Assembly (NCBI RefSeq): GCF_014193285.1
Contig: NZ_JACHZE010000007.1
Coordinates: forward strand, 169,026 to 233,025
Direction of reading: 5' to 3'
Source of the DNA: Atlantibacter sp. RC6
GTDB taxonomy: Bacteria; Pseudomonadota; Gammaproteobacteria; Enterobacterales; Enterobacteriaceae
DNA length: 64,000 nucleotides
Part shown: one piece after another, positions 39,386-48,247 of the stretch
Position numbering within the stretch: position 1 is the stretch's first letter
Layout: the number at the start of each line of letters is the position of its first letter
Made by a program: the position numbers and the translations under genes
Notes under the pieces: generated by a model
The model's input: only the letters and a program-made list of their open reading frames with translations
The model's database searches: none
Told to the model about the DNA's origin: nothing

Positions 39386-40567
39386 TTGAAACGTTGTCTG
39401 CTTACTTTCGCCGCACTGAGTGCCGTGCTGCTGCCTGCCGCAAGCCAGGCGCAAACTTCCCCCGATCCGGTCTTCGCGTCCGAAATCACTGACCGTTACG
39501 CTGAGCATATTTTTTATGGCAGCGGTGCGACGGGCATGGCGTTGGTGGTGATTGACGGCAACCAGCGGGTGTTCCGCAGTTTTGGCGAAACTCGCCCGGG
39601 CAATAATGTGCGCCCGCAGCTCGATTCCGTGGTGCGCGTAGCCTCGCTCACCAAACTGATGACCAGCGAAATGCTGGTGAAACTGCTCGATCAGGGAACG
39701 GTGAAACTCGACGATCCGCTAAGTAAATACGCGCCTCCCGGCGCGCGGGTGCCGACCTACCAGGGCAAACCGATTACGCTGGTGAACCTGGCGACCCATA
39801 CCAGCGCCCTGCCCCGCGAACAGCCGGGCGGCGCGGCGCATCGCCCGGTGTTTGTCTGGCCGACCCGCGAGCAACGCTGGAACTGGCTCGCCACCGCGAA
39901 TTTAAAAGCCGCGCCCGGCACCGTTGTCGCTTACTCCAATATCGCCTTCGATCTGCTGGCGGACGCGCTGTCCCGTGCGGCGGGCAAGCCGTATCCGCAG
40001 TTATTTGATGAGTACATCGCCCGCCCGCTTGGCATGAAAGACACCACCTTTACGCCCTCCCCCGATCAGTGCCGTCGCTTAATGGTGGCGGAAAAAGGCG
40101 CCAGCCCGTGCAACAACACCCTGGCGGCGATTGGCAGCGGCGGGATCTACTCCACCCCTGACGATATGATGCGCTGGATGCAGCAGTTCCTGGCCTCCGA
40201 TTTCCATACCCGCACCAGCCAGGCGGACCGGATGCAGACGCTGATTTACCAGCGCAGCCAGTTCACCAAAGTGATCGGCATGGACGTACCGGGGCGCGCC
40301 GACGCGCTGGGCCTGGGTTGGGTGTACATGCAGCCGAAGAATGGCCGCCCGGGCATCATTCAGAAAACCGGCGGCGGCGGCGGGTTCATCACTTATATGG
40401 CGATGGTGCCGCAAAGCAACATTGGCGTTTTCGTGGTGGTGACCCGTTCACCGCTCACCCGCTTTGTGAATATGAGCGACGGGGTGAATAACCTGATAAC
40501 CGAGCTGACCGGCAATAAGCCGGTGATGGTTACCGCGTCAGCGCAGGTGCCGGTGAGCGATGAGTAA
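39386..40567 (+). CDS. ampH: Penicillin-binding protein AmpH (DD-carboxy/endopeptidase)
   Basis: AmpH is a class C beta-lactamase-like periplasmic enzyme that trims peptidoglycan cross-links. 393 residues: signal peptide (about 1-22, ending ASQAQ), the SxxK motif in SLTKLM, the YxN motif in AYSNIAFD and the KTG-type motif QKTGGGGG. The start is TTG, as in E. coli ampH (MKR...). It is divergent from sbmA-yaiW, its usual neighbours. Confidence 0.95.
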   Translation: MKRCLLTFAALSAVLLPAASQAQTSPDPVFASEITDRYAEHIFYGSGATGMALVVIDGNQRVFRSFGETRPGNNVRPQLDSVVRVASLTKLMTSEMLVKLLDQGTVKLDDPLSKYAPPGARVPTYQGKPITLVNLATHTSALPREQPGGAAHRPVFVWPTREQRWNWLATANLKAAPGTVVAYSNIAFDLLADALSRAAGKPYPQLFDEYIARPLGMKDTTFTPSPDQCRRLMVAEKGASPCNNTLAAIGSGGIYSTPDDMMRWMQQFLASDFHTRTSQADRMQTLIYQRSQFTKVIGMDVPGRADALGLGWVYMQPKNGRPGIIQKTGGGGGFITYMAMVPQSNIGVFVVVTRSPLTRFVNMSDGVNNLITELTGNKPVMVTASAQVPVSDE

Positions 40568-40576
40568 ACCCGGTGT

Positions 40577-40619
40577 CTGAAATAACAAACCCGGCGTGAT
40601 GCCGGGTTTGTTATTTCAG
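40577..40619. terminator. Bidirectional terminator between ampH and yhaV
   Basis: A perfect 19-bp stem (arms 40577-40595 and 40601-40619, loop GTGAT) built around ACCCGGC / GCCGGGT. The right arm overlaps the last codons of yhaV, so toxin mRNA ends in this hairpin. Confidence 0.8.
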
Positions 40620-41098
40620 GGTTGGGGTTCGCACAGACTCAGGGAGACTTGCTTTATCGTCTCTTTGAGCAAGGTTTCCCAGTCGTCAGGTGGATGCCCT
40701 GAAGCCAACATGGCACCGAAAACCTTATACGCATCTCGCTTATTGCCATAAGCGCGCTTCGTTTGCGAATCATTGACCCATGCAAGAATAATGATGCGTT
40801 CTCTCAGGCTATAGCGAAAGAACAAGCGATACTGGCCGAGAAACTTTGCCCGAAACCAGTGCCGGTAGCCCGCGCCTAATGTGTCACCCAGGCGATATTT
40901 TGCCTGGGTTGGGTCAGCAGAAATCTCTTTGCGGGCTTTGTTGATAGCCGCTAACAGCCTGGTGGCCGCTTTGTTTCGGTAGTCGTCAGGATAGTGATGC
41001 TTGAGCGCGGTTACCTCGTCCCGAAGCGCCTTAACCTGGGCAACAAAGCAGGGATGTTGATACACTTTCCATGGGGCCTCTGCCCGCATTCCATTCAT
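40616..41098 (-). CDS. yhaV: YhaV-family toxin (RelE-like ribonuclease)
   Basis: YhaV is a RelE-superfamily ribonuclease that cuts mRNA at the ribosome and is neutralised by PrlF. The 160 residues align with E. coli YhaV over RKAATRLLAAI, a conserved FGxxRLFFRYS-like segment (LGQYRLFFRYSLRERIIIL), WVNDSQTKRAYGNKRDAYKVF and GHPPDDWETL. It follows prlF by 2 bases, the usual antitoxin-toxin order. The locus is not at this place in E. coli, where prlF-yhaV lies near garD, so it was probably acquired here. Confidence 0.88.
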   Translation of the reverse strand: MNGMRAEAPWKVYQHPCFVAQVKALRDEVTALKHHYPDDYRNKAATRLLAAINKARKEISADPTQAKYRLGDTLGAGYRHWFRAKFLGQYRLFFRYSLRERIIILAWVNDSQTKRAYGNKRDAYKVFGAMLASGHPPDDWETLLKETIKQVSLSLCEPQP

Positions 41099-41100
41099 TT

Positions 41101-41445
41101 TTATTTCTCATCAGCAAGCGGCGCATCGAGATCGACATCCACACCTTCTGTTAATGCCTCAACGTCATCCCAGAACGCTGTATCCAGCGCATGGATCTGC
41201 GACGGATTATGCTGGATATCGTTAGCGAGGAAACTCAGAAAACCTTCCATAACCGGATCGTCTTCGGGATTCGTTTGCTTGCGCGTCATCAGCACCTGCC
41301 CGTCAGCCAAGACGGCGTATTCGATCTCTTCGCCAGGTTTTAAATTCATAGCATCTCTAACAGAAGCCGGAATGGTTGTCTGGCTGCGTGCGGTTAATTT
41401 CGAGGAAGCTCGCAGCGTGACGCCTGCCATGATTACGTTATTCAT
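41101..41445 (-). CDS. prlF: PrlF-family antitoxin
   Basis: PrlF (SohA) is the AbrB/SpoVT-like DNA-binding antitoxin of YhaV and represses its own operon. The 114 residues carry a swapped-hairpin domain with KLTARSQTTIPASVRDAMNL and an acidic C-terminus that would bind the toxin. GGGAGGGATAA precedes the ATG at 41445; an internal ATG at 41430 is less likely. A tandem palindromic operator lies at the promoter. Confidence 0.87.
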   Translation of the reverse strand: MNNVIMAGVTLRASSKLTARSQTTIPASVRDAMNLKPGEEIEYAVLADGQVLMTRKQTNPEDDPVMEGFLSFLANDIQHNPSQIHALDTAFWDDVEALTEGVDVDLDAPLADEK

Positions 41446-41481
41446 TTATCCCTCCCGTTGAACGGTGTACTCACCCAATGT

Positions 41482-41514
41482 AATGCAATTGCATTGCCAA
41501 TGCAATTGCATTGC
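41482..41514. promoter_or_regulatory. Tandem palindromic operator of prlF-yhaV
   Basis: Two identical 14-bp perfect palindromes AATGCAATTGCATT (41482-41495 and 41499-41512) stand 17 bases apart, each followed by GC. They lie 37-67 bases upstream of the prlF ATG, the right position for autorepression by PrlF-YhaV. Confidence 0.75.
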
Positions 41515-41598
41515 TTTGATTACGCCCAGATTCGTGAAACAAAATTTCGTCACATCGGGTAAACTGGCGGCCTCTTTGACTCACATAAGATAGCTACC

Positions 41599-42576
41599 AT
41601 GTCTGATTTCTCCCTGATTTCTCGCCCGCGCCGTCTGCGTCAATCGCCCGCGCTGCGCGCTATGTTCGAAGAGACAACCCTGACCTTAAACGATCTGGTG
41701 TTGCCCATCTTTGTTGAAGAAGAGATCGATGATTACAAAGCCATTACCGCCATGCCTGGCGTGATGCGCATTCCGGAAAAATACCTGGCCCGCGAGATCG
41801 AACGCTTTGCCAAGGCCGGGATCCGCTCGGTGATGACGTTCGGCATTTCTCATCACACCGACGCCACCGGCAGCGATGCCTGGAATGAAAATGGCCTGGT
41901 GGCGCGGATGTCGCGCATCTGCAAAGACGCGGTGCCGGAAATGATCGTCATGTCCGATACCTGTTTCTGCGAATACACCTCCCACGGCCACTGCGGCGTA
42001 TTGTGCGATCACGGCGTGGATAACGACGCGACCCTGGCGAACCTCGGCAAGCAGGCGGTGGTCGCCGCCGCTGCGGGCGCGGATTTTATCGCCCCCTCCG
42101 CCGCAATGGACGGCCAGGTGAAAGCCATCCGCCAGGCGCTGGACGCTGCGGGCTTCACCGATACCGCCATTTTTTCTTACTCGACGAAATTTGCCTCGTC
42201 GTTCTACGGCCCGTTCCGAGAAGCCGCAGGCACCGCGCTGAAGGGCGACCGTAAAACCTATCAGATGAACCCGCTGAACCGCCGCGAAGCGATCCGTGAA
42301 TCACTGATTGACGAAGCGGAAGGCGCGGACGCCCTGATGGTGAAACCGGCCGGCGCGTATCTGGACGTGCTGCGCGATATCCGCGAGCGCACCACCCTGC
42401 CGCTGGGCGCCTACCAGGTGAGCGGTGAATACGCGATGATCAAATTCGCCGCCCAAGCGGGCGCGATTGATGAAGAGAAAGTGACCCTCGAAAGCCTGGG
42501 CGCGATTAAGCGCGCGGGCGCAGATCTGATCTTCAGCTACTTCGCCCTCGATCTGGCCGAGAAGAAGATCCTGTAA
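41599..42576 (+). CDS. hemB: Delta-aminolevulinic acid dehydratase
   Basis: HemB condenses two 5-aminolevulinate molecules to porphobilinogen in haem synthesis. The 325 residues carry the catalytic zinc cysteines in [15 protein letters not shown] and the Schiff-base lysines in [14 protein letters not shown] and [11 protein letters not shown]. It is a zinc-type enzyme. It ends the segment collinear with E. coli. Confidence 0.97.
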   Translation: MSDFSLISRPRRLRQSPALRAMFEETTLTLNDLVLPIFVEEEIDDYKAITAMPGVMRIPEKYLAREIERFAKAGIRSVMTFGISHHTDATGSDAWNENGLVARMSRICKDAVPEMIVMSDTCFCEYTSHGHCGVLCDHGVDNDATLANLGKQAVVAAAAGADFIAPSAAMDGQVKAIRQALDAAGFTDTAIFSYSTKFASSFYGPFREAAGTALKGDRKTYQMNPLNRREAIRESLIDEAEGADALMVKPAGAYLDVLRDIRERTTLPLGAYQVSGEYAMIKFAAQAGAIDEEKVTLESLGAIKRAGADLIFSYFALDLAEKKIL

Positions 42577-42643
42577 TCCTCCGCACGGGAGCGGGCGTTT
42601 TTGAACACAGTCTCCTGTGTATATCAGGCGGCAGAAAAATAAA

Positions 42644-42671
42644 AACCCCGATTCCGACGGGAATCAGGGTT
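42644..42671. terminator. Terminator between hemB and asr
   Basis: AACCCCGATTCC / GGGAATCAGGGTT forms an imperfect stem, with an A-run on the left and TCTTT on the right, lying between convergent hemB and asr. Confidence 0.65.
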
Positions 42672-42702
42672 CTTTATCACAACCGGTTTCCCGGGTGTTT
42701 AC

Positions 42703-43014
42703 TTATGCCGCTGGCTGAGCAACCGGTTTTGCCGCCGCTTTGTGGGCTGCCTGTTTGTGGTGTTTTTTAGCCGCCTGGGCTTTCTGCGCAGCCGGTTCAG
42801 AGGCCGGTTTCACCTCCGCTTTTTTGTGGTGCTTTTTCGCCGCCTGGGCTTTCTGTTCTACTTTAGCGTGTTTTTTCTTATGGGTAGTTTGGGTGGTAGG
42901 TGCTTTCGCCGGCGCGGCAGTGGCGGTAGCCGGGGCTGCGGTGGTATCAGCAGCGAATGCCGCAGCAGACAGGCCCATGGTGGCAGCAACAACCAGCGCT
43001 AATACTTTTTTCAT
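42703..43014 (-). CDS. asr: Acid shock protein Asr
   Basis: Asr is an exported, very basic, intrinsically disordered protein made in strong acid and linked to envelope proteostasis. The 103 residues have a signal peptide (about 1-21, ending AFAAD), an Ala/Thr/Pro-rich stretch, then Lys/His/Ala-rich tandem repeats containing [11 protein letters not shown] twice. I start at 43014 (MKKVLALVV), which has GAGGG upstream; a longer frame is open. An RstA box lies about 100 bases upstream. Confidence 0.9.
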   Translation of the reverse strand: MKKVLALVVAATMGLSAAAFAADTTAAPATATAAPAKAPTTQTTHKKKHAKVEQKAQAAKKHHKKAEVKPASEPAAQKAQAAKKHHKQAAHKAAAKPVAQPAA

Positions 43015-43065
43015 TTTGTAACCCTCAAGTAGTGTGTGATTCAGCCCCTGTGGGCCGTTGAGTTC

Positions 43066-43071
43066 ACTATA
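43066..43071 (-). promoter_or_regulatory. -10 box of asr
   Basis: TATAGT on the minus strand, about 50 bases before the asr ATG and some 43 bases downstream of the RstA box; no good -35 is seen, as expected of an activator-dependent promoter. Confidence 0.5.
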
Positions 43072-43113
43072 GTGATGTGAGGGACGGCCTTCCGTGAGTG
43101 ATTGGTATCGGCA

Positions 43114-43127
43114 CGTAACCAAATGTA
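43114..43127 (-). promoter_or_regulatory. RstA box upstream of asr
   Basis: TACATTTGGTTACG matches the RstA consensus TACATNTNGTTACA at all but the last base. In E. coli RstA, responding to acid via PhoPQ/RstB, directly activates asr. Confidence 0.75.
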
Positions 43128-43134
43128 CAAGCGG

Positions 43135-43187
43135 CAAACCCGGCGCTTTCGCGAGCCGGGTTTGGCGTGTAAAAAAGCGTGCTTTTT
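43135..43187 (-). terminator. Double hairpin after ttdT
   Basis: On the minus strand AAAAAGC-AC-GCTTTTTT overlaps the ttdT stop, followed by a GC-rich stem AAACCCGGC / GCCGGGTTT (43136-43163). Together they probably end the ttd transcript. Confidence 0.55.
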
Positions 43188-44646
43188 ACAGGATGACGGG
43201 CATCCACAGCAGCCCGGTGGCAATCAGCAGCACTAAAAACAGCCCGCCGAAGATCGCCCCGTAGCGCCAGTAGTCTGATGTAGGTAAGTACCCGCTACCA
43301 TAGTAAATCGGGCTTGGCCCGGTGGCGTATGGCGTCAAAATACTGCCGAGGCCGATAGCGGCGCCAATCATCAAACAGAACACCGGCAGCGGGATGGCAG
43401 GCATTGCCACGGCGGCGGCAATCATCATCGGGGCCAACGCGGAAGTATAGGCAGTGGCGCTGGCGAAGAAGTAACGCAGCCCGTAAAACACGGCTATCAA
43501 TACCACCATTACCAGCCCAGGTGAGTACCCACTCATCCCCTTCGCCAGCAGTTGGCCAAACCAGGCGATAAAGCCGGTATTGTTCAGCCCGGTCGCCAGG
43601 GCAATCAGCGACGCCAGCCAGAAAAATACGCTCCACGCTGCTTTATTGGTGATGATGTCATCCCAGCTGATAATTTTAGTGACCAGCATCAGAGCGACCA
43701 CGCCATATCCCACCATCGCGGCGTCAATATAATCCCCGGCGAAAATCCACAGCAGCAGCGCACAGACCATAAAGCCCAACATCCGTTTTTCGCGACAGCA
43801 CAGCGGCCCCATGGCGCGCAACTCTTCTGCGGCCCATTTCGGCACCTGATCGCCGGATTTAATGGTCGGTGGATACAATACGTAAGCCAGCCACGGCGTG
43901 AGCAGCACCAGCACAATGCTCAACGGTAGCATGCCGGTAAACCACTGCCCCCAGCTCAGCGCCGCGCCGCTGGCGCTTTTCATCAGGCCAATCAGCAGCA
44001 GGTTAGGCGCCATCGCGGTGAGGAAAATGGCGCTGGTGACGCAGTTCGCCATAATCCCCATCCACATGATGTACGACCCGACGCTGCGCGCGCTGGCGCT
44101 GCCGGGCTGCGAGTGATACAGCGGCGGCAGGTTACGGATAATCGGGTAAATAATGCCTGCGCCACGCGCCGAGTTCGAAGGCGTCACCGGCGCAAGCAGC
44201 AGCTCCGAAAACATCACCGCATAGCCCAGAAACAAGGTTTTGTGGCCCATCTTCTGCACCAGCATCAGAGCGATGCGCCGCCCGAGGCCGGTTTTCTCAT
44301 AGCCGGTGCCGAACATAAACGCAGCGAAAATCAGCCAGATCACCGAATTGGAAAACCCGGAGACCGCCCAGTTGAGCGCTTTGGCGGTGAATTTAAACCC
44401 CGGTTCCGCCAGTTGCGCCGGGCTGAACAGCAGCCAGGGCGATAAAATCGCGATGATTGAAATGCCGAGCATCGCCACCACCGCTCCCGGAACGGGTTCC
44501 AGGATCAGGCCGACGATCACCCCCATAAACACGGCGAAATAGAGCCAGCTGTGCAGCTCGAGACCCGCCGGGGCGGGAATAAGGGCAAGAATGAGAATAA
44601 CAGCGAGCGGCGCCAGATAGCGCCAGTAATTGCGCAATGTAGCCAT
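43186..44646 (-). CDS. ttdT: L-tartrate/succinate antiporter
   Basis: TtdT exchanges external L-tartrate for internal succinate across the inner membrane during anaerobic growth. The 486 residues match E. coli TtdT (487) with about twelve membrane helices of the DASS family; SNSVIWLIFAAFMFGTGYEK, APVTPSNSARGAGIIYPI and SATAYTSALAPMM are conserved. The ATG at 44646 gives the E. coli length. Third gene of ttdA-ttdB-ttdT. Confidence 0.95.
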   Translation of the reverse strand: MATLRNYWRYLAPLAVILILALIPAPAGLELHSWLYFAVFMGVIVGLILEPVPGAVVAMLGISIIAILSPWLLFSPAQLAEPGFKFTAKALNWAVSGFSNSVIWLIFAAFMFGTGYEKTGLGRRIALMLVQKMGHKTLFLGYAVMFSELLLAPVTPSNSARGAGIIYPIIRNLPPLYHSQPGSASARSVGSYIMWMGIMANCVTSAIFLTAMAPNLLLIGLMKSASGAALSWGQWFTGMLPLSIVLVLLTPWLAYVLYPPTIKSGDQVPKWAAEELRAMGPLCCREKRMLGFMVCALLLWIFAGDYIDAAMVGYGVVALMLVTKIISWDDIITNKAAWSVFFWLASLIALATGLNNTGFIAWFGQLLAKGMSGYSPGLVMVVLIAVFYGLRYFFASATAYTSALAPMMIAAAVAMPAIPLPVFCLMIGAAIGLGSILTPYATGPSPIYYGSGYLPTSDYWRYGAIFGGLFLVLLIATGLLWMPVIL

Positions 44647-44663
44647 GATAACGTCCTGTGAAA

Positions 44664-44682
44664 GAGAGGCGAAACGCCTCTC
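44664..44682 (-). other. Intercistronic hairpin between ttdB and ttdT
   Basis: A perfect 8-bp stem GAGAGGCG / CGCCTCTC with an AAA loop sits in the 56-base gap. It has no T-run, so it more probably tunes mRNA stability or ttdT translation than ends transcription. Confidence 0.5.
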
Positions 44683-44702
44683 AGGAAATCCGCGCTGCGC
44701 GG

Positions 44703-45308
44703 TTATTTGATGTAATGCACGTGCTCGCAGATATCCGCGATCAGCGGCTCGCAACGCTCGGCGAACTGTTTTTTGTTTTCGGCGATCAGGTTATTGCCGT
44801 GGGTATCGATGGACACAATCAGCGGCCCGAACTCTTTCACCCGGCACACCCACAGCGACTCCGGCATCCCCAGCTCCGTCCAGTGCACCTCTTCAATCTC
44901 CTCCACCTGGGTGGCGGCCAGCACCGCGCAGCCTGCCGGGTAGATCACATGTAGCGCCTTATACTTTTTACAGCCCGCTTCGGTATTCGGCCCCATGCCG
45001 CCTTTACCGACAATCAACTTCACGCCGGTTTGCTTAATAAATTCCTGCTCAAAGCTCTCCATACGCATGCTGGTGGTCGGCCCGACGGAGACCATCTCCC
45101 AGCCGTCGCCGTTTTTGCGCACAATCGGCCCGGCGTGAAAAATGGCTTTCCCGGCGAGATCGAACGGGATGGGACGCTTTAGCTCAATGAGCCGCCGATG
45201 GCAAACGTCGCGACAGGTGACCAGGGTGCCGGTCAGGTAAATCACATCGCCCACGCGGATATCCGCCAGATCGGCTTCGCTGATCGGGGTCGTCAGGATC
45301 TTTTTCAT
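44703..45308 (-). CDS. ttdB: L(+)-tartrate dehydratase beta subunit
   Basis: TtdB is the small subunit of the iron-sulfur enzyme that dehydrates L-tartrate to oxaloacetate. The 201 residues equal E. coli. [30 protein letters not shown] and [16 protein letters not shown] are hallmark segments of the fumarase class I C-terminal family. The ATG overlaps the ttdA stop by 4 bases. Confidence 0.96.
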   Translation of the reverse strand: MKKILTTPISEADLADIRVGDVIYLTGTLVTCRDVCHRRLIELKRPIPFDLAGKAIFHAGPIVRKNGDGWEMVSVGPTTSMRMESFEQEFIKQTGVKLIVGKGGMGPNTEAGCKKYKALHVIYPAGCAVLAATQVEEIEEVHWTELGMPESLWVCRVKEFGPLIVSIDTHGNNLIAENKKQFAERCEPLIADICEHVHYIK

Positions 45309-46213
45309 AATGCGCTCCGGGTGTGAGAGAGGTTTTCAAACGAGAGATCGGCTTTGACCCGCAGGGTGCCGCGGCGGTGCGCCCAGCAGCCGGTGGAGAC
45401 CGCCACGCCGATGGTGGAGGGATGACGGGCGGCGCTTTCGATATGCACCCCCATCACCGAGCTGTTGCCGGTTAAGCCCTGCGGCCCGATACCGAGTTTG
45501 TTTAAGCCCTCTTCCAGACGCAGCTCCAGTTCCGCCGCTTTCGGGTTGGGATGGCGGGTGCCGATTGGCCGCAGGATCGCTTTACGGGACAGTACCGCCG
45601 CCGTTTCTACCGAGGTGGCGATACCCACGCCCACCAGCACTGGCGGGCAGGCGTTCACCGCCAGGGTTGAGATATTCTCAAACACAAACTTCACCACGCC
45701 TTCATAGCCTTCTGACGGCATCAGCACTTTGGAGCGCCCCGGCAGCGTACAACCGCCGCCCGCCATATAGACTTCGATCTCCGCTTCGTCGCCATCGGGG
45801 ATCAGATCCCAGGTGACCCACGGCACGCCGCTGCCGGTATTTTTACCGGTATTCACCTCATCAAAGATCTCGACTGCGTTATGGCGCAGCGGCGCTTTGA
45901 CAGTGGCATCCTCCACGGCCTGTTTGAGTACCGACTGCAACTGGGCGAGCCACGGAAAGCGAGTACCCACTTTGACGAAAAACATGATTTCCCCGGTGTC
46001 CTGGCAGGCCGGGCGATTGAGATCAATGGCGCGCTGCATATTGTCGAACATGGTGTGATAAATGATGTTGGCCATTGGCGAGGTTTCCGCATCGCGCAGG
46101 GCTTTTAATTTATCGACCACATCGTCGGGCATACGGGTGGAAATCATGGCGGTAAAATCGGCGACAATCTGCGTTAATTTGCCGATATCATCCTGCTTAT
46201 TATTTATGTTCAT
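45305..46213 (-). CDS. ttdA: L(+)-tartrate dehydratase alpha subunit
   Basis: TtdA is the large subunit, holding the [4Fe-4S] cluster. The 302 residues include [48 protein letters not shown] and HRRGTLRV, the last near the C-terminus, with cluster cysteines in CQDTG, CPPV and GCWAH. I use the ATG at 46213, with GGAG eight bases before it; a GTG two codons upstream is too close to that site. It is divergent from ttdR, its regulator. Confidence 0.95.
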   Translation of the reverse strand: MNINNKQDDIGKLTQIVADFTAMISTRMPDDVVDKLKALRDAETSPMANIIYHTMFDNMQRAIDLNRPACQDTGEIMFFVKVGTRFPWLAQLQSVLKQAVEDATVKAPLRHNAVEIFDEVNTGKNTGSGVPWVTWDLIPDGDEAEIEVYMAGGGCTLPGRSKVLMPSEGYEGVVKFVFENISTLAVNACPPVLVGVGIATSVETAAVLSRKAILRPIGTRHPNPKAAELELRLEEGLNKLGIGPQGLTGNSSVMGVHIESAARHPSTIGVAVSTGCWAHRRGTLRVKADLSFENLSHTRSAL

Positions 46214-46478
46214 CGACACTGCTCCAGTTTTATTAAACCGAACTGCTGATACTGATAATTAAAATTAAACTACCACGGAAAGTGTGGATTTATGTTTCTG
46301 GTAGCCGTGAATGATCAATTAACAGATCGTGAATAGAGCGAGATATTGCTTCTGGCAGCATTTATTTAACAGCCCGGATACATTCATAAAACGGTGCGCA
46401 CGTGTCAGCAAATAAAATCCATTGTCGGAATAAGCTTAACGCGGCATGATAGAAATAACATTTTTCCGGGGATTGATT

Positions 46479-47408
46479 ATGGCGTTAAATAACTACCCGC
46501 TGGCGAAAGATCTGCAAGTTCTGGTAGAGATAGTCCGCACCGGCAGCTTCAGCGCGGCGGCGGAAAGCCTGGGCCAGACGCCCGCCTTCGTCACCAAACG
46601 CATCCAAATCCTTGAGGCTACCCTCTCGACCACCCTGCTACAGCGCTCCGCCCGGGGCATTGCGCTCACGGAAAGCGGCACCCTGTGCTATCAACAGGCA
46701 TTAACCATTCTTAATCAGTTACAACAACTGGTGGATGAGGTAACGCTTATTAAACAGCGCCCAGCCGGAATGATCCGCATCGGATGCAGTTTTGGTTTTG
46801 GCAGAACCCATATCGCCAGCGCGATTGCTGAATTAATGCAGCTGTATCCGGAGTTACAAATTTACTTTGAATTGTTCGATCGGCAAATTGATTTAAGCCG
46901 CGACAATATCGATCTGGATATTCGCATTAATAACCAAATACCGGAAAACTATATTGCCCGGCTACTGGTTAACAATAAAAGAATACTTTGTGCAGCGCCA
47001 CGCTATTTAGCAAAATACCCGGCCCCGCGTAATTTAGCGGAATTAAGCGAGCATGATTGTCTGGTCACTAAAGAACGGGATATGACGCCGGGCATCTGGG
47101 AATTAGAAAACGGTAAAGAAAAACGCTCGGTGAAAATATCCGGGCATCTCTCCTCCAATAGCGGTGAAATCGTGCTGGGCTGGGCGCTGGAAGGCCGGGG
47201 AATTATGCTGCGCTCCCAGTGGGATGTGCAGCCGTTCCTGGCGCGCGGCGAACTGGTGCAGGTTCTGCCGGATTACGCCCAGAGCGCCAATATCTGGGCG
47301 GTGTATCAGGAGCCGTTATACCAGAGCGTTAAACTGCGGGTATGCGTGGAATTTCTTACCGCCTGGTGCCAGCGCGGATTTGGCGCGGAGCTGGCCGCGT
47401 CGTCATAA
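46479..47408 (+). CDS. ttdR: LysR-type regulator TtdR
   Basis: TtdR (Dan) activates the ttd operon under anaerobic conditions with tartrate. The 309 residues have an N-terminal winged helix (about 8-66, [20 protein letters not shown]) and a substrate-binding domain; [17 protein letters not shown] and [17 protein letters not shown] match E. coli TtdR. The ATG at 46479 has GGGGATTGATT upstream. The 265-base gap to ttdA holds both promoters. Confidence 0.94.
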   Translation: MALNNYPLAKDLQVLVEIVRTGSFSAAAESLGQTPAFVTKRIQILEATLSTTLLQRSARGIALTESGTLCYQQALTILNQLQQLVDEVTLIKQRPAGMIRIGCSFGFGRTHIASAIAELMQLYPELQIYFELFDRQIDLSRDNIDLDIRINNQIPENYIARLLVNNKRILCAAPRYLAKYPAPRNLAELSEHDCLVTKERDMTPGIWELENGKEKRSVKISGHLSSNSGEIVLGWALEGRGIMLRSQWDVQPFLARGELVQVLPDYAQSANIWAVYQEPLYQSVKLRVCVEFLTAWCQRGFGAELAASS

Positions 47409-47490
47409 GAAAAACCTCTTGCTTTACCGCTTGTCAGCGCAGCGGCTTCCTGACAAGGTAAATCATCCTCCGCACTCAGGCTCCAGTAAA

Positions 47491-48018
47491 ATGACCACCA
47501 TCACCGCCCTTAGCGCACCGCAAATTCTGGCGCAGCTTAATGCCTTAAGCCAGTTACTGATCGACTGCGTCAATGACGGCGCCTCGGTGAGTTTTATGCT
47601 GCCGATGACCCCTGCTAAGGCGCAGGCGTTCTGGAGCGGGGTAGCCGACAGCGTCGCGCGCGCAGAGCGGATTGTGCTGGTAGCCCTGGACGGTAACCAG
47701 CAGATCGCGGGTACGGTGCAGCTTATCCTCGATCAGCCGGAAAACCAGCCGCATCGCGCGGATGTGGCCAAGCTGCTGGTGAGTCCTGGCGCACGGCGTC
47801 AGGGTATTGCCCAACAGCTTATGGCCGAACTGGAATGCCAGGCGGCTTGCCAGAACAGATCGGTGCTGGTGCTGGATACCGCCACAGGAAGCGGCGCGGA
47901 AACCTTTTATCAGCAAGCAGGCTGGCAGCGGGTGGGAGAGATTCCCCATTATGCCCTGATGCCGGATGGGGTTATTTGCTCCACCACCTATTACTACAAG
48001 CATCTGAACACCAAATAA
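47491..48018 (+). CDS. GNAT acetyltransferase resembling tabtoxin-resistance protein
   Basis: 175 residues of the GNAT fold. DVAKLLVSPGARRQGIAQQL (about 91-110) holds the acetyl-CoA loop, and VLVLDTATGSGAETFYQQAG and the C-terminal TTYYYKHL closely recall Pseudomonas Ttr, which acetylates the toxin tabtoxinine-beta-lactam. The N-terminus NDGASVSFMLPMT also fits Ttr (GGASVGFM). Function in this organism is inferred. AGG lies ten bases before the ATG at 47491. It follows ttdR but a separate promoter is likely. Confidence 0.75.
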   Translation: MTTITALSAPQILAQLNALSQLLIDCVNDGASVSFMLPMTPAKAQAFWSGVADSVARAERIVLVALDGNQQIAGTVQLILDQPENQPHRADVAKLLVSPGARRQGIAQQLMAELECQAACQNRSVLVLDTATGSGAETFYQQAGWQRVGEIPHYALMPDGVICSTTYYYKHLNTK

Positions 48019-48247
48019 GCTTGATCCCGCTGTTGTACAATTAACCGGCAATGCTTAACTTTGAGCGGAAAATTTGTCGGATAATTTTATTCCTCATCGA
48101 TATATTATCCTGCCGCCCCTATCCGATTGCGCAAACGCAAAATTATTAACATTTTTGTCATCCTGGCCGATAATGATTTTACGTATTCTTTTACATAAGC
48201 CATATTAATGTATTAGCCATCACGGTATGACAGCGGTGTGAATAATA

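Noticed and set aside
47164..47490. A long in-frame N-terminal extension of the acetyltransferase
   Set aside because: It lies wholly within ttdR in another frame, and the GNAT domain begins at the ATG at 47491.
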